64,000 bases of DNA from Gordionus sp. m RMFG-2023. Lineage: Eukaryota; Nematomorpha; Gordioida; Chordodea; Parachordodidae. The position numbers were made by a program, and so were the translations under genes. The stretch spans positions 44,493,366 to 44,557,365 of the forward strand of contig NC_088777.1 in the NCBI RefSeq assembly GCF_954871325.1, written 5' to 3'. Shown one piece after another: positions 31,761 through 44,675 of the stretch. The notes under the pieces are model-generated. The model did not search any database, was not told the origin of the DNA, and saw only the letters and a list, made by a program, of their open reading frames with translations. Position 1 is the stretch's first letter, and the number at the start of each line of letters is the position of its first letter.

Positions 31761-34700
31761 AATATGGGTCTGCCAACAGGTACAAACTGAGCTGGGATAA
31801 AATTTCAAAAATTAATCTTTTTTCGCAAATTTCAAAAACTTTTAAAATAAGTTTCCTTTTTTTCTAAAAATTAAGCGAAACATTATTTCTAGAAAAATTT
31901 TAAAATTTAACATACGATTTTGGTTAAAATTTGCGAAATTTTAAAATTAAAAATAAATAGATGTTTTTAGAAGGTAATTTTCTTTTTAAAAAAATACTTT
32001 TATTAATCACCAATTTATTGGAAAATGATAAATATTAAAAAAAAATGAAATCAATAATATAAGAAATTGTTATAAATAATAATAAAATAAACGCAATATT
32101 AATAAATATTATTCGATCTAATAATAAATCATCTTTATTCGAGATAATAGACATAATTGTCTAGCCGGTAGAATAAATATGTCTTTACAATTCTTGATCT
32201 CTTTTTTATTTTAGTTTGGAGATTAATTTTCTTTACTTTTGATGCAGGAAGCCCTCTGTTACTTTTAGAAACTTTTACAACCTAATGTTGTACTTGGGAA
32301 AGTTACTTTGGGATCTTAAAGGTTTAATAATGTGCATTAGAGTTGTTAAAAGAATTCTAAAAAAATATATTAGCTTTGATTTTGAGAAATTATACTAGGA
32401 AGCCGTAAAGAATAAATTAATGTCTTCCGCAAAAAATATTTATATTACGTTTTATGTTCCCTAATTGTAAGGTAATTCGGTATATTTTTTGTGAAAAAAG
32501 TCTGAGAATTTAATGGGAATAGTTGATTTAGAAAGTCTTTCTGCTGAAGGCATTGCTATTGCATTTTAAAACAACTTAATGATTTAGAGATTAATCGTAA
32601 TATAAATTTTTTTAAAAAAGCAATTGTGATTGGTGAATACGCCATTTCTGGTCGAAATGGAGGAGTACAAACTTTTAAAAGGAATTAATTAAACGGTGCT
32701 TTATAAACAATGTCAATATATAGGCATAATTTATGTATAATATTTTTTTAAATCAAATTCTCACATTCTGGTGCATCTGTTGTTTCATCAACCTTAAGAC
32801 AAAAAAAAAGGCTTAGCACTTTTGCTATAATTTCTTGTGATAAATTCTAACACCATTTTTTGCCGTAATCGATATGACTTCATTTTATTGATGTATATTG
32901 GGGCAATTTTTGGTATTGATTTTATAATTTTTATTATATTTCATATTTTTGGCAGGTGTATGAAAACATTTCAATAAAAAAACTTTGAAAAATTTACACC
33001 TACAGCATCAGTTATTGATGAAAGGAGAGCTCTTGTATATTGAGAAATTGTATAAATCAAATATTAATTTTAAATAATATCGATTAAGCTCAACTTGACG
33101 GTTCTTGAAAATTGTCGATATATCTCTATCCTCCTTTATTACCATTTTTATCAAGACATATTGAATTTAAATTATCTTAAGATGTTTCATGCTAGAGCTA
33201 TATTTTTTTCTAATTAATGGTTAATGTTAAATGAAAATTTAATAACGAATATTTTTTTAAAAATTGTGGAGCCGTAAATATGAAATTTAGGGGCCAGGTT
33301 TAGGGGGCAGCAATTTTTATGAGGGAGGGGTGGACAACCCCCCCCCCCCCCCCCCACTGCTATCAAACTAATTACTATTTATATTTTTCAAAGTTATTAC
33401 TTTGAATGTAATAATTAAACTAAATACATGGATAGGTTGTTACTTAAAACTAGCTGTTACCCACAAATAATTATTTTTTTTAAAGAGAAATAAACCCTAA
33501 CTAGTTAAATTCAAATCTTTTAAATGTAAATTGTAACTGTAACTATAAAATAACAAAAACTTTTATTTATTATTTACTATTGCATAAATGATAATTTTTT
33601 AGGATAAAAACAGGTTTTTAATGGTGAGGAAAACAAGATCAAATACTATAATGGAGAATATAATCTACCAATATTTTATTATAAATTTTTCTTTTACAAA
33701 CATTCATCTATCTACCTAAATTTTGTTACAAATCTTTCAATCACAATAATTTAGCTAAAATGATATTTAAACGTTTTATATTATTTTCGCTGTTTTTCCA
33801 GTGTTTTTTGTTATTCAAAGCCGCTTACCTATTAACGATTATGAATCACATTTAAAAAAAACATACTTAGTATAATTAACATCGATATAGGGAATTTCAA
33901 AAATTTCCCAGCCCCCTAGCATTAACCCCAAGCGATAAGTTCTAGGAATATTTTACAAATTTTCCTACAGGACTTCATATTTTTTTTAAGCGGTAATTCA
34001 GGGAGCGGTTAAAAATAATTTGTAAATGATAATATATCATAGTTGCCCTATGCAAATAAAGAATGAATATTAATAACTATAGCTCCCCCGCACGCATTTT
34101 AAGAAATGTATTTTTTTATAGTAGTGTCTAAAAGTTACATTTTTTAAAAAAATAACGCGCATCCACCATTAGTAAGCTAAAGTCATTACTAATGACGTTA
34201 TTTTGCTAGAGGGCTTCGCTAACACTTATAATTTAAGAATGCTAAAGAGTTACCTTTTTTTTAAAAAAATGTACACGCGTCTAAAAATAATTCACACGTG
34301 TTCCCCCCTCCCCTCTCTAAAAATGGCGCGGCTTAGTGAGATATATTTATGGCAGCGAATTAAATCCTTTCATTTTTTTTTACAAATGAATGGCTGGCAT
34401 TATTAAAATTCTTTTTGGAGAAATAAATTAATAGTTTTTTGTTAAAACAGCATGCATGTTTTTTTTATAAAAACTTTATTATTCCAAAGAATATCGATTT
34501 TAAAAATAGGCTAAACTAATAAAATCTTATATTATATTTTTTAGTAATTAAAGTAACTAACGAAAGCACAAATCTTTTAATAGTTCAAAAAAACTTTCTT
34601 TCTTTCTTTCTTTCTTTCTTCTTTCTTTCTTTCTTTCTTTCTTTCTTTCCTTCCTTCCTTCCTTCCCCTTAAATTTTTTTTCTCTTCAAAATCAAACCCT

Positions 34701-35580
34701 TCTTGGGATGTTGCTCTAGTTGGGGGGGGGGGGACTCAATAATAGGGGGTAAAAAAGTCCTTTTAAATCACGTGATTTAACCGAATTTCTAATTGTGCGT
34801 TATTTTTCCTAATATATAAAACATTTTTTTTTAAAATGATATATAAATTTTTACAAGGTTTTAAATTTTAAATATCACTTGCTAAATATAATAAAAAGTT
34901 TTAAACAAAAATTTCTTCAAATGAGATTGATTAAGGTTATCGTTGATCTCGTAAAAAATGGAATCATGAAATTTTAATTTTCAATTAAATTATTATTTTT
35001 AAATTTTTAAAAAAAATTATATTACCATTTCAAATGATTTATTATATTAGTATGTATGGTTATCTGTTTAATAGTTATTTTATTAATACAAACTAAATGA
35101 AATGACATAGGGATTCAGATACAGTATAGAATATTTCCATCCAAAAAAATAATTTCTTTTAAAACTTTCTTTATTTGCTAAATGAAATGACATTTTAAGA
35201 GATTTGGTCAGATACAATATAGATGACGATAAATATAATTTAAAAATTGTAAAACAAAATTGGGAAAATTGCATTATTTTTTAAAATTTAATTTTTTTAA
35301 AAAAAGGAAGATATAAAAATTGAATAATTGAACGTTTTGGGTAATCAATTTTCAATTCTTCAATTTATCTACGAAAATGAGTGATCAAAATATTTAAGGA
35401 ATATCTTTATAAAAATAAAATGTATGCTAGCTATTCTCTAAATATAGTGGTACAAATTTTATTGAAATGTCTGTGGGCAGTTTTAAAAACATTTCACTTA
35501 AAAAAACTTAATTATATCACTTATGTCTTTCTTTTGTGTATGATCAAATTAATTTTTTGATTTTATAAATGTTCATTGTA
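31761..35580. other. AT-rich repeat region with a worn hAT-like transposase remnant
   Basis: On the - strand at about 32752-32792 there is VDETTDAPECEN preceded by CLK, and about 25 codons upstream QEIIAKVLSLFF. This resembles the VDETTD block of DUF4371/ZMYM-like hAT transposases. Frames are broken, and the extent (perhaps 32.2-33.3 kb) is a guess. A run of about 20 C at 33337-33357 follows GAGGGAGGGGTGGACAA. No other gene is supported; hits on both strands are short and AT-driven. Confidence 0.4.
34588..34672. repeat. CTTT/CTTC microsatellite
   Basis: About 85 bases of TTTC tandem units turning into TTCC units at the right end. Confidence 0.95.
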
Positions 35581-35630
35581 AAAAGTAGAATGAATGGGAT
35601 AAATGTGTATATATAAAATAATATTAATAT

Positions 35631-35951
35631 TCATTGGGCCTTTTCGTATGGATCGAATTCGACTAACACCTCCGCGCAAGATTCTGCTTTTCCGTGAGTA
35701 TTCGTGACTACGCACTTGTAAACGCCCTCTTCATCCCGTCTGGTGTCTGGGATGGTTAAAACGACCAATCCCTTGTCTTCTTCCACGTCAAATATGGCCC
35801 TTTTCCCCTCTTGAATTTTTTTATCGTTACAAAACCATTCAACCTTGGGAAAAGGGTCTCCAGTTACCTTAGCCTCGAATCTCGATCCACTATGCTCGCA
35901 CACCTCTTTGCAAGCAGTAGTTAAGGGTTTCACAAATTTAGGAGCGGACAT
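35631..35951 (-). CDS. Small single I-set Ig-domain protein (titin/MLCK type)
   Basis: 106 codons in one exon, ATG to TGA. I-set hallmarks: PKFVKPL start, FEAKVTGDPFPKVEWFCNDK (strand B-C with invariant W), and DEEGVYKCVVTNTHGKAE (the DxGxYxC motif). The usual strand-B cysteine is alanine, as in many intracellular titin, twitchin and MLCK Ig domains. An in-frame stop lies about 30 bases before the ATG with no AG between, so this ATG is the likely start and the protein is nearly just the domain, telokin-like. An upstream - strand exon candidate near 36110-36167 ends at GTAAGT but cannot be joined in frame. Function inferred: cytoskeletal or muscle binding. Confidence 0.7.
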   Translation of the reverse strand: MSAPKFVKPLTTACKEVCEHSGSRFEAKVTGDPFPKVEWFCNDKKIQEGKRAIFDVEEDKGLVVLTIPDTRRDEEGVYKCVVTNTHGKAESCAEVLVEFDPYEKAQ

Positions 35952-36159
35952 TATTATAAAGTATACGTGAAATGAGGTTTAGCGAAAAAACAAATTATCG
36001 TCTTTATCTGTAAAATATATTTTTTAGAAAAATGGTTGTATTTTAAATTCATATAAATACCTATTATTTTATAAATCTTGAAATAAACTTATTTTCGTGT
36101 TGGACGATTATAACTTACTCTATAGCCCACGAAAGGTAAATCAGCTGGTTTTGTTAAAC

Positions 36160-36300
36160 GCTTCAATTTAACGGATTCTAAATTAAAATTTTTAGCCAGA
36201 ATAATATTAGAGTAAGCTTCGGGATTCAGCGGAAACTTGCGTGATAATTTTTGGCTAAAATCTTTAAAAAATAGAACCTCTTATAAACCCTGAATTCAGC
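36160..36300. mobile_element. Palindromic MITE, diverged copy
   Basis: TTTTTAGCCAGAATAATATT and, inverted, AATTTTTGGCTAAAATCTTT flank about 60 bases that resemble the middle of 2926-3106 (AAGCTTCGGGATT versus CAATCTTCGAGATT). The limits are approximate. Confidence 0.4.
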
Positions 36301-36544
36301 CTTCCGACATTGTTTTAAATTCAATGTATAACCCGTTTTAGGGTGTTTTTGCAAAATATTTCAGATTCTTTTCCGAAAAACAATGATTTAAAAAATATTA
36401 ACTTACAAATACAAATTAATACCCTAAGAAAAATCATAGCTAAAAAAGTGCTTTATTTAATTTTTCCCTGGTTTAAAAAAAAAAGGGAAAGACCTGCGAA
36501 TTTTTTGTAGTTTGGAGAGCTAACTACAATAATTTTAATGGTAT

Positions 36545-36770
36545 TATTTGTGTACGGAATAATCGTGTTGTTAAATGGCTCTATTTAAGCCGATTTATAA
36601 AAAAACGCTAAATCAATATTTTAACCATAAAAATATTGACTAAGCCTCGATATTTCGCTAATACATGTCCAAACCTTTCTGTCATATGTGAGCAAAATCT
36701 TCACGCTTGCTTAAATTTTTCTGGGAAAAAAATTCGGTTCAAAACAAGCCGTTTAATAAGACTATTGAAT
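36545..36770. mobile_element. Palindromic MITE copy
   Basis: Ends TTGTTAAATGGCTCTATTTA on the left, and on the right the reverse complement of TATTAAACGGCTTGTTTTGA. The interior matches 4655-4885 (ACGCTAAATCAATATTTTAA, then CTCGATATTTCGCTAATACA). Confidence 0.65.
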
Positions 36771-37474
36771 AATTTAATATTAAAAAGGTCAATGGATTAA
36801 TTTAAAAAAAAATGTAAATTATGTAAATATTAAATAATATCATTTGTTGTAAAACATTTATATTATATATTTATAACTTTCTTATAAAATTGTTAAACTT
36901 GCTGAAGTTATTGTAAAAAAAAAATAACATATTGATAAAAATTTTTTAAAAAAATAAAATAATTATACAATTTTATAAGAAAGTTGTTGCAAATATAGGA
37001 AAATACAAAAAAAATCATAATACTGTAATATGAAAGTTCCCGTTTCTAAATCGCTAAAAAAAATCACTAAAAAACAAAATTAAATTGGGAATTTTGCTTA
37101 TAATTTCTAGAAAATATTTTTAAAGTAAAATTGAAATTAAAATTAATTAGATGAAGTATTTTTTTAAAATGGCTAAAAATAGAGGAAATACTATCAATAT
37201 CCTCAGAATGATTTAGTATCTATCAATATTAGTTTTAATTTTAATAGATATAAGCGCGCTTACCAATTTTTTTTTTGCCATTTAGAACGTATCACAGGAA
37301 GGTTAAATGAAACATTTTAAAGTTTAAACCAACAAATTCCATATTTTTTCATTAGCAATTTTTTTTTTGGTTTAATTTTAACGTTCCGTAATCTACAAGT
37401 GAGGATTAAAAAAAAATCAATATTTATTTAGGCGCCTAACTCTTCCTCCTTCAATATGTTTTTGTCCCTCGTGG

Positions 37475-37692
37475 TATTATAAAATCGCTCCATTTGAGCC
37501 GATTCTTAAAAACGGCTAATCCGTATTTTATCCAGAAAAATAGCCCAAAGATTTTGCTCATAGATTGCACAAAATTTTTGGATGTTAGCAAAATCTCTTA
37601 ACTTTTAAGCAATAGTTTTCTGTCTAAAATATTGGGTTAACCGTTTTTTTCAAAAAATTGTCTCAAATTAAACGATTTTGCATCACTACTGG
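37475..37692. mobile_element. Palindromic MITE copy
   Basis: Ends AAAATCGCTCCATTTGAGCC and the reverse complement of AAAATCGTTTAATTTGAGAC. The inner inverted repeat is AAAAACGGCTAATCCGTATT / AATATTGGGTTAACCGTTTT. About 215 bp. Confidence 0.65.
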
Positions 37693-39300
37693 AATCATAA
37701 ATATCGTATTTATTAAATAAGAGTAATTTTTTTTACCTGAAAATCTTTGATTCGCGTAACAGAATTATAAGAATAATTATCACAAAAAAATAAAATTTAA
37801 AAGGTAATAATTAAAAATGAATTTAAATTTTTTTCAGTGGATAAAAAGTTTTTTAAAAAAAATTTAGAATGAAGTACCTAAAATGGGAAACAGATGCTTG
37901 CTAGAAATTTTTTTTTTATTCAATCAATAAAATAAATTATTAAATATATGAAATAATATAATACAAATAATGTTGATTATTTCATGATTTTAAAATGCAA
38001 TGTGTATTTTTAATTCTTCTATTTTTTAACTATCTTTCTAATCTACAAAATTCTTATCTTTTTTAAAAAAAAAAATGAAATCAGACGGAATTCCGCAATG
38101 AGCAATGAAAATTTGCTATACTATACTAATACTTTTATTTTTTAAAACAAAATAATAAAAAAATTTCTAAAATAATAATTAAACAAAATTTTAATAATGA
38201 AAATTTTTTTTAATAATTTTAAATCATAGTCTTTAAAAGTTATATCGTGAATGTGATTGTGATATTATTGATAATATTATATAACACAGCTGTCATTTTT
38301 ACTGGATGCAAAAAAAATCCATGTAAAAAATATCCTTCCTTAAAGATAATCGAATTAACATGCTATAAAAAAATTTTTTTCCGAAACACTTCTACAAAAT
38401 AAAAATTTCCGAAACGACATTTTTCAGAAAATTTTGTTCCGGTAAGCGCCAATTGGATTTTTCTAAGTTATTTACTTAAAAATTTTTTTAAATGCTTACA
38501 ATTATTTTGACCTATTCTTATGTAATCGGTTCCTCTCAGGCGTCTACGCAACGTATGGGGGGAGGGGAGAAGCAAATTTCCCCTTCCCCAAAAGCCAAAG
38601 ATTCCGGCTAAAATATTTTTCAAAAATATTACTTTATTTATCACATTCACAGCAGAGATAAATGAAATCTAGGAAAATAATTCCCAGGAAAAAAAATGCC
38701 CCCTTTTTAAGATATTAAATTTTACAAAATTAATAAAATAAGAGAAAAAATTCCCACCCACGAAATAAAAATCGTAATAAAATATTTAATCATTTTGAGA
38801 AAATAAATTCCGGGGAATTATTTCTTAATGGGGATTTTTTTTTCCGGTATAATTATTTTCGGCTTATCGAGATAAATACGTTACTAATTTATTCTATAAA
38901 TTAATATCGATTTCAAATTTTCCTCGGCGCCATATTTACCTACAATTTTAAAATTTCCTATTAAATCATTTGAAACGTTATCGCTGCAAAACTAAAATAA
39001 AATATTTCAAAAAAAAATATATGACAGACTTAGACTTTGAGAATAGCCGAAATTATGTTGGAACTTAAGGAAATTAGGACAAATAAATGAAAAATTTCAT
39101 AAATTATATGTCATTGGTGAGTGAAAAGCAGGACTCTATGAAATTTAATATTTGTCTACCTCGACTCGCAGAAAGACAAATGGGTCGTTTAACAACACAT
39201 TATAATTCTTAACAATATTTTTGCACATCTATATTTCCGACATTTGTCAAGTTTCAGAATATGATCTTTCTTATTTTCGGTTTTGGCAAAGTGCCAACAC
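37693..39300. other. No clear gene
   Basis: AT-rich throughout, with polyA and polyT runs. No repeat family was matched and no exon with both splice signals and a recognisable peptide was found. Confidence 0.5.
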
Positions 39301-39304
39301 TTTC

Positions 39305-39592
39305 TTATTTTGCTCATAACTCACAAGCGGTTTATTTTGCTGATGTCCGGATAGAAATTAGGTGCAATTAAGACTCTAAATAATGGCATAACTTTTGTTA
39401 ATTGCACTTCATGTCGTTCTGCCCGCTTAAAAATTTCACATTTTCCTTATTTTACTCATAACTCACGAACATTCTGCTGATGTCCGGCGGATAGAAGTAC
39501 AATTAGGTGCAACTAAGACTCTAAATAATGGCATAACTTTTGTCAATTGCACCTCAAGTCGTTCTGCCAACTTCACGGACCTATAGTGAATT
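39305..39592. repeat. Tandem duplication, about 142-bp unit, two copies
   Basis: TTATTTTGCTCATAACTCAC at 39305 recurs at 39447 with one change. Both copies continue through GCTGATGTCCGG, AAGACTCTAAATAATGGCAT and TCGTTCTGCC. The differences suggest an old duplication. Confidence 0.85.
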
Positions 39593-39809
39593 CATTGGCC
39601 GATATACATTTAATAGTTTATCATTAATTTATATTTATTTGCGTAATTAGAAATTGTAAATATCTGAAAACCTTGAATATTCATAAGTAAATGTTTTAAA
39701 AATAAACTATCACCCCCCCCCCCCCTCTCCCTCCTTCCAAACGAATTGCTGCTAACGCGTCGTTCCAATGATTCTATTATCTTTCTAAAATTAATCGGCA
39801 TGCTAGAGC

Positions 39810-40533
39810 CAGAGATCCAGACCTTATGGAAAATCGGTTAAAGTGTAGATTCAGATAAAAAAATAACGGTTAATGGTTCAGGTTTTGTTCGTAAAAAAAA
39901 ATAAATATCGGTTAGGTTCGGTTTGAACATTTATAAACAACCCGTTACATACAAACCTATTAAATTTTTTTTTTCAAATTATTGGTCTAGAAACTACTTT
40001 TTTTTTTCAATACATTTTTTGTTAATCCATTTTTTTTCAAAAATATAAAATTAAAAATCCCGCCTTAGTTTGAACAAAATGTGCGTTACGTTTTTTTTAA
40101 ACGCTTAATTTATGTGCGCAATACGATTAAAATATTTTCAAGATTTCTCGCAAGTTATCTCAATAACCCTGCATTCATAGTTATCACGAATTCGTGGCTA
40201 AGTATATAAAAATACAGAAAAATGGAACATATTTTGTATACTCGCTTTGAAAGGCCACGAATTCGCGCTAACTGTGAATTCGGGGTAAGGAGAGAGAAAA
40301 AAGGATCCAACATTTGTTATGCACTAACTTGGGTAGCTTGAAACCAAATGGCAATAGAATCTAAAAATAGTTACTGATACTTAACAATCAAAACTCACTG
40401 GTATAGTTATAATCAAAAGGTTCAAACAGAGTTTGGGATATATATTTAACGGTTCAGGTTTGGTTTAGGTTCTGTAAATAATAACGGTTTATACCTGCTT
40501 TAACGTTCGGTTCAGGTTCGGTACGAGTCCCTG
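39810..40533. mobile_element. hAT-type MITE, GGTTCGG family, with target duplication
   Basis: Ends CAGAGATCCAGACC and the reverse complement of CAGGGACTCGTACC. Flanked by GCTAGAGC (39802-39809) and GCTAGAGT (40534-40541), seven of eight matching. The sub-terminal parts carry repeated GGTTCAGGTTCGGT-like motifs in both orientations, as in hAT ends. 724 bp, no transposase. A foldback element lies inside at 40166-40286. Confidence 0.75.
40166..40286. mobile_element. Foldback MITE, ACCCTGCATTC family, nested in a hAT MITE
   Basis: Inverted ends ACCCTGCATTCATAGTTATC then ACGAATTCGTGGC, and the reverse complement of ACCCCGAATTCACAGTTAGC then GCGAATTCGTGGC. The roughly 33-bp arms flank a 55-base loop. 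121 bp. Copies at 19145 and 48769. Confidence 0.7.
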
Positions 40534-41049
40534 GCTAGAGTCCCGCAAGTCGGCAAGGATTAATTTGCAAGGCTCCGCTGCATGTAAATCGACCATTTTT
40601 AAAAAAATTGGACTTTGGCTGAGGGTTCTGAATTGGTCCCGGTTAAACCTTTACTAATTATAAAATATAAATGTGCGAATTACTATGAGAAAATTGTTCC
40701 TATTTAAAATGAATAAAATAAGGGATTACGAGAGAAGTCGAGGGTTATAATATAATGCTTTTGAAAATAGGCGAAAATTTGTCAAAATATCTTGGTAATG
40801 CAGCATAATTTATTACTTATTTTATCATAATAATATAATGCAGTCTTGCTCTCAAAGAAATCTCATGAATAATTATCAAAAAATTATTGTTTAAGGAAGA
40901 GAAATATTTTTTTAAAATTTAAAATTTTTAGATCTTGGGTTATTGAAATTTTACCTAAGCCCAATAGGAACTTAGACAAATCAATATTATTATTCCCTGT
41001 TGGCGACAATATTTTGATTTTATTCCTATAATTCTTGATAGCATGGTCT

Positions 41050-43070
41050 TTTAAGTTAATATCCTACCATAAACCACTTATAACAAATTACGAAGAAGTG
41101 GTGATGGATGCTAATAATGGATTTAACGAGAATCACAGCGTTGGAAAATAATTTTGTCATCAATATAAACATTATTTTAAAACAAGGGCCACTAAATATG
41201 AAACCAAGACAAACACTACCGAAGGGACAGAATGACCTTATAGATTGTGACACAGATTAAAAGAATAGCCCTATATAAAACGAGAAATCACAAATAGCTC
41301 AAATCGAAAGGGATGTTAAACTAAATCAAGTGATGCTATATATACGTCAAGGATGACCCCAAGATCTTAGCGGATATTTTTCTGACTATGTAACGAATAA
41401 TGAGATACATATTTTTTTACCATTCATATTTCTAGCATGCGTATTAAGAAAAGTCCACATTGTCTCTTTGAAGGCAGCCAGAAAATATTGTAGCCGTAAC
41501 TAAACCAATGCCAGAGCTCGTTAATAAAAAGTATGATTTAAGTATCAACAATATAAAGACAATTCACAACATCTCAAATGCTCCATGTTCCGAATTTAAT
41601 ACTGTAGGTAAAAGAGTGCACACTGACTTGGCAGGATCCTTATATGATTAAAATTGACTAATAGTCGTAGACTCGTGCTTCAGATGAATACTAATTCCGT
41701 TAAAAAAGGTTTTACAAGGTATATTCGTACACATAAGTTAACCCATATCTTTAGTCACAGTTAACGGGCTCCAGTTTAGAAGCCAAGAGTTCAACTACCT
41801 GAGAAATAAATCATACGTATAAACCCCCCCCCCCCTCAATTATGGCTTTACTGAACGTTTTGTCCACACTTCAAAGACACTATGAGAGGCTTTTCCAAAA
41901 CCTATTAAAGATATATAGATTTCGAATTATAAAAATGAATCGAATCAAATATTTGCTATTCGTATATTCGTATGTTTGAAGAGAATAATTGATCTGTATT
42001 ATGAATAAAATAATTCTTTACTCGTATTCGTACGAATAATATAAACATTATTCGCTTTTGATTTGTCAAATATTCGATTTGATTTATCGAATATTCTATA
42101 TTAAATTCTTTAAAAATTTATTCAAAAATGAAAAAATGAATTATTATAATTAAAAAAAAATGATTTATAGATGTGGGGAAAAAAAAATAATAAAAAGTTC
42201 CGCAAGAAACATATTAAATACTTAAGAAGAATATTTTCAAATATTTCAAATATTTATTAATAAATTTTGAATATTGATTAATGGCTAATTTTGAATATTC
42301 ATGAATAATTTCTAATAGTTGCAAATAATTTAGAATATTTATAAAGTAGAATAATTCTAACATTATATTATACGAATAATTCGAACAATTAATAGATAAA
42401 AAATTATTCGACAAAATAACATATATTTTTTTTATTGGCATTCAATTCGAAAATTTTAATCTAGGAATTTTGTATTCCTATTTGTAAAATGCAAATCGAA
42501 TCGAATATCGTATAATATCAAGCAATCCGATATTCTAATAAAAACATCATCACACTTATAAAGCTGAGAAATCAGACATAATACGAGAAAACTCCAATTC
42601 ATATTTCAGAGGAAATAAACTTTATCCGCTTTAAAACCTTAAATCCAAGTTGGGAACAAAAAATAATAATTGGTAAACAGAATATATGAGGTAAATAAAT
42701 AATCCATCACTCTATATTACTATCAAAATAATAGAAAGTAAAGGGATAGAAAAGCCTTCTCCCCATTCTAAAAACATCTGGAACTTATGTACCCTATGAA
42801 ATCTAACAACTTTGTGCAATAAATACCAGCTTCAATACTTCGTTCAGCTAAACACTCCCCTTCCATTCATCACGTCCTTAAAGAAAGAATTTCTGACAAA
42901 ACGCCCCTACTCATTCCTCTCCCCTCTTCCCATTTTACAAGTCCCCCAAAAGGCCGGTTATCAACCCATTCCAAATCAATGTATCGGCCACCATAAACGT
43001 ACAAGGTCGAAAACGATATCATTTGGAAAGTAGATGGACTACAAAGAATTAAATAAATAGATGTCATCTA
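41050..43070 (+). mobile_element. Fossil LTR-retroelement pol (integrase) with AT-rich insertions
   Basis: + strand stretches of integrase type: VHTDLAGSLY near 41618, IVVDSCFR near 41665, VNGLQFRSQEF near 41760, NYGFTERFVHT near 41843, then worn C-terminal sequence from 42560. An AT-rich ATTCGAAT-bearing block (about 41930-42540) separates the last two and looks like a later insertion. Related to 30450-31760. Old, with many breaks; no LTRs seen. Confidence 0.5.
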
Positions 43071-43715
43071 AATCAAAACCAACCGAGCTTGGTCGCTCAT
43101 GATGAGTTATTTACATAACCTCGTCCTAGTTTGAAATCACTTAAACCAGCCTTGACAAAGCTTCTTACCAAACTTGTGATAATGACCTAGGTTAAAATTT
43201 CTCACTCCCTCTTGTCTAAGGGAAAATGCCATATTCGTCCAAATGACCTCTTCCTATCCTAGGTCTCTTTAACAAAATATCTTCTGAGCTAACCAGCCAT
43301 TAAAGTAAAGATACTACGGCGGTCCTAACAGAGTCCCTCTTGCTTCACCGTCATAATCATAAGGCTAATAATAACAAACTAATGGTGATGTGGAAATGGT
43401 TTGGACTGATCCCTGAGGTAAACGAAGCGGTATAAAGATATTTAGAATGGGTTAGGACTGCCCACAAAAGGTAATCAAATGCTTATTGGCAATATTACTA
43501 TCTTCCATCCTCATGTAGTTCGCATATATACACTGTTTTAAAAACAATTTGTGAAAAACACATAATAGTACATTATGGATGATATAATACCTATTTTAAC
43601 CTATAATATTTATGTGACTGATCTCTAATTACACAGGCTTTCAAATGTTACAAAGGAAAAAACAATAACTGAACCCAGTGCCCTAGTTTAGATAATAACT
43701 CTGGCTGGAAATGTG
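43071..43715. other. No clear gene
   Basis: Mixed-composition DNA, less AT-rich than its surroundings. It may be the tail of the integrase fossil on its left, but no motif could be named. Confidence 0.35.
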
Positions 43716-43718
43716 GTA

Positions 43719-44673
43719 GGGGAGACCGGGGTACATTAAGTACAGGGGAACGTTAGGACATTCTAATTATAATTTGAGCTATTATTTTATAAGACTGGAA
43801 ATTTGAGCATAACATAGATAATTTTGTCATACATGATTGGCTAAAAAAGATTTGAAAAATATTTTGTATTTTAATTTTTACAGAAGAAAATGTGTTTTGG
43901 CATACCAAAAGTAATAAAACATATTTGCAAACTTTATCGTTTATATTTATAAATAAAGCTTCAAAAATCATAATAAATAGATTTTAGGAAAGCCTAAACC
44001 CTATTTTCCAATCTGGCAAACTTTCAGAATCAATAAACATGAATTAATATGATTTTGGATGCTATTTATAAAGTTAGTGGGCTCGGTCATAGTTGGTCAT
44101 AGTATAGTTGGGACACGCCATTTTAGCTCATTTTATAAACAATTTTATAATTTTATAATTTTATTATTAATTTAGTATTGTGAATAATAAATAATTAAAT
44201 ACTTATCTTTCACTATGTTTATGATTAAAAAAAAAATTTTTTACATTTTTTTCTTTACAATTTTTTTTTCGCCAAAATAAATTTCCTAAATTTTGCTAAA
44301 AATTTTTTTATATAGTTATTGATTATGAATTATAATATTATCAATAAAATCATATGTGTCATAGTCTCTAGTTTTACTGGATTACTGATTTTAAATTTTT
44401 AAATTTATTTAGACCTCTATTTCACGAGTGTCCCAACTATCACATATGTGTGTCCCAACGTACACAGAGTCTGTCATAGTTGGGACAAAAAAAATTTTTT
44501 TTTTTAAATTCAATTTTCTAAAAAAATATAATCTTCATAAAATATATATTAATTATTTCTAATAGCCTATACTTTTGGGATTCAGAAGATATTTTAATTA
44601 TTCAGATTAGTCTACTAATATTAAAATTATTAAAGTTTGAACGAAAAGTGTCCCAACCATCCCCGGTCTCCCC
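43719..44673. mobile_element. TA-flanked DNA transposon, GGGGAGACCGGGG family, best copy
   Basis: Perfect 13-bp inverted ends GGGGAGACCGGGG and CCCCGGTCTCCCC, flanked by TA at 43717-43718 and 44674-44675. 955 bp. The inside has repeated AGTTGGGACA/GTGTCCCAAC motifs near the right end. No transposase frame, so non-autonomous. TA duplication suggests the IS630-Tc1-mariner group or another TA-targeting superfamily; the ends alone do not decide. Confidence 0.75.
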
Positions 44674-44675
44674 TA

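Noticed and set aside
33337-33357. Functional G-quadruplex at the C/G runs (also 14757, 19790, 45030)
   Set aside because: Single homopolymer runs next to polyA/T tracts; nothing indicates function and run lengths may be sequencing-dependent.
36110-36170. - strand exon (KRLTKPADLPF...) upstream of the Ig gene
   Set aside because: It has a good GTAAGT donor, but no acceptor lies between the in-frame stop and the Ig ATG, so it cannot join; it also overlaps a MITE remnant.
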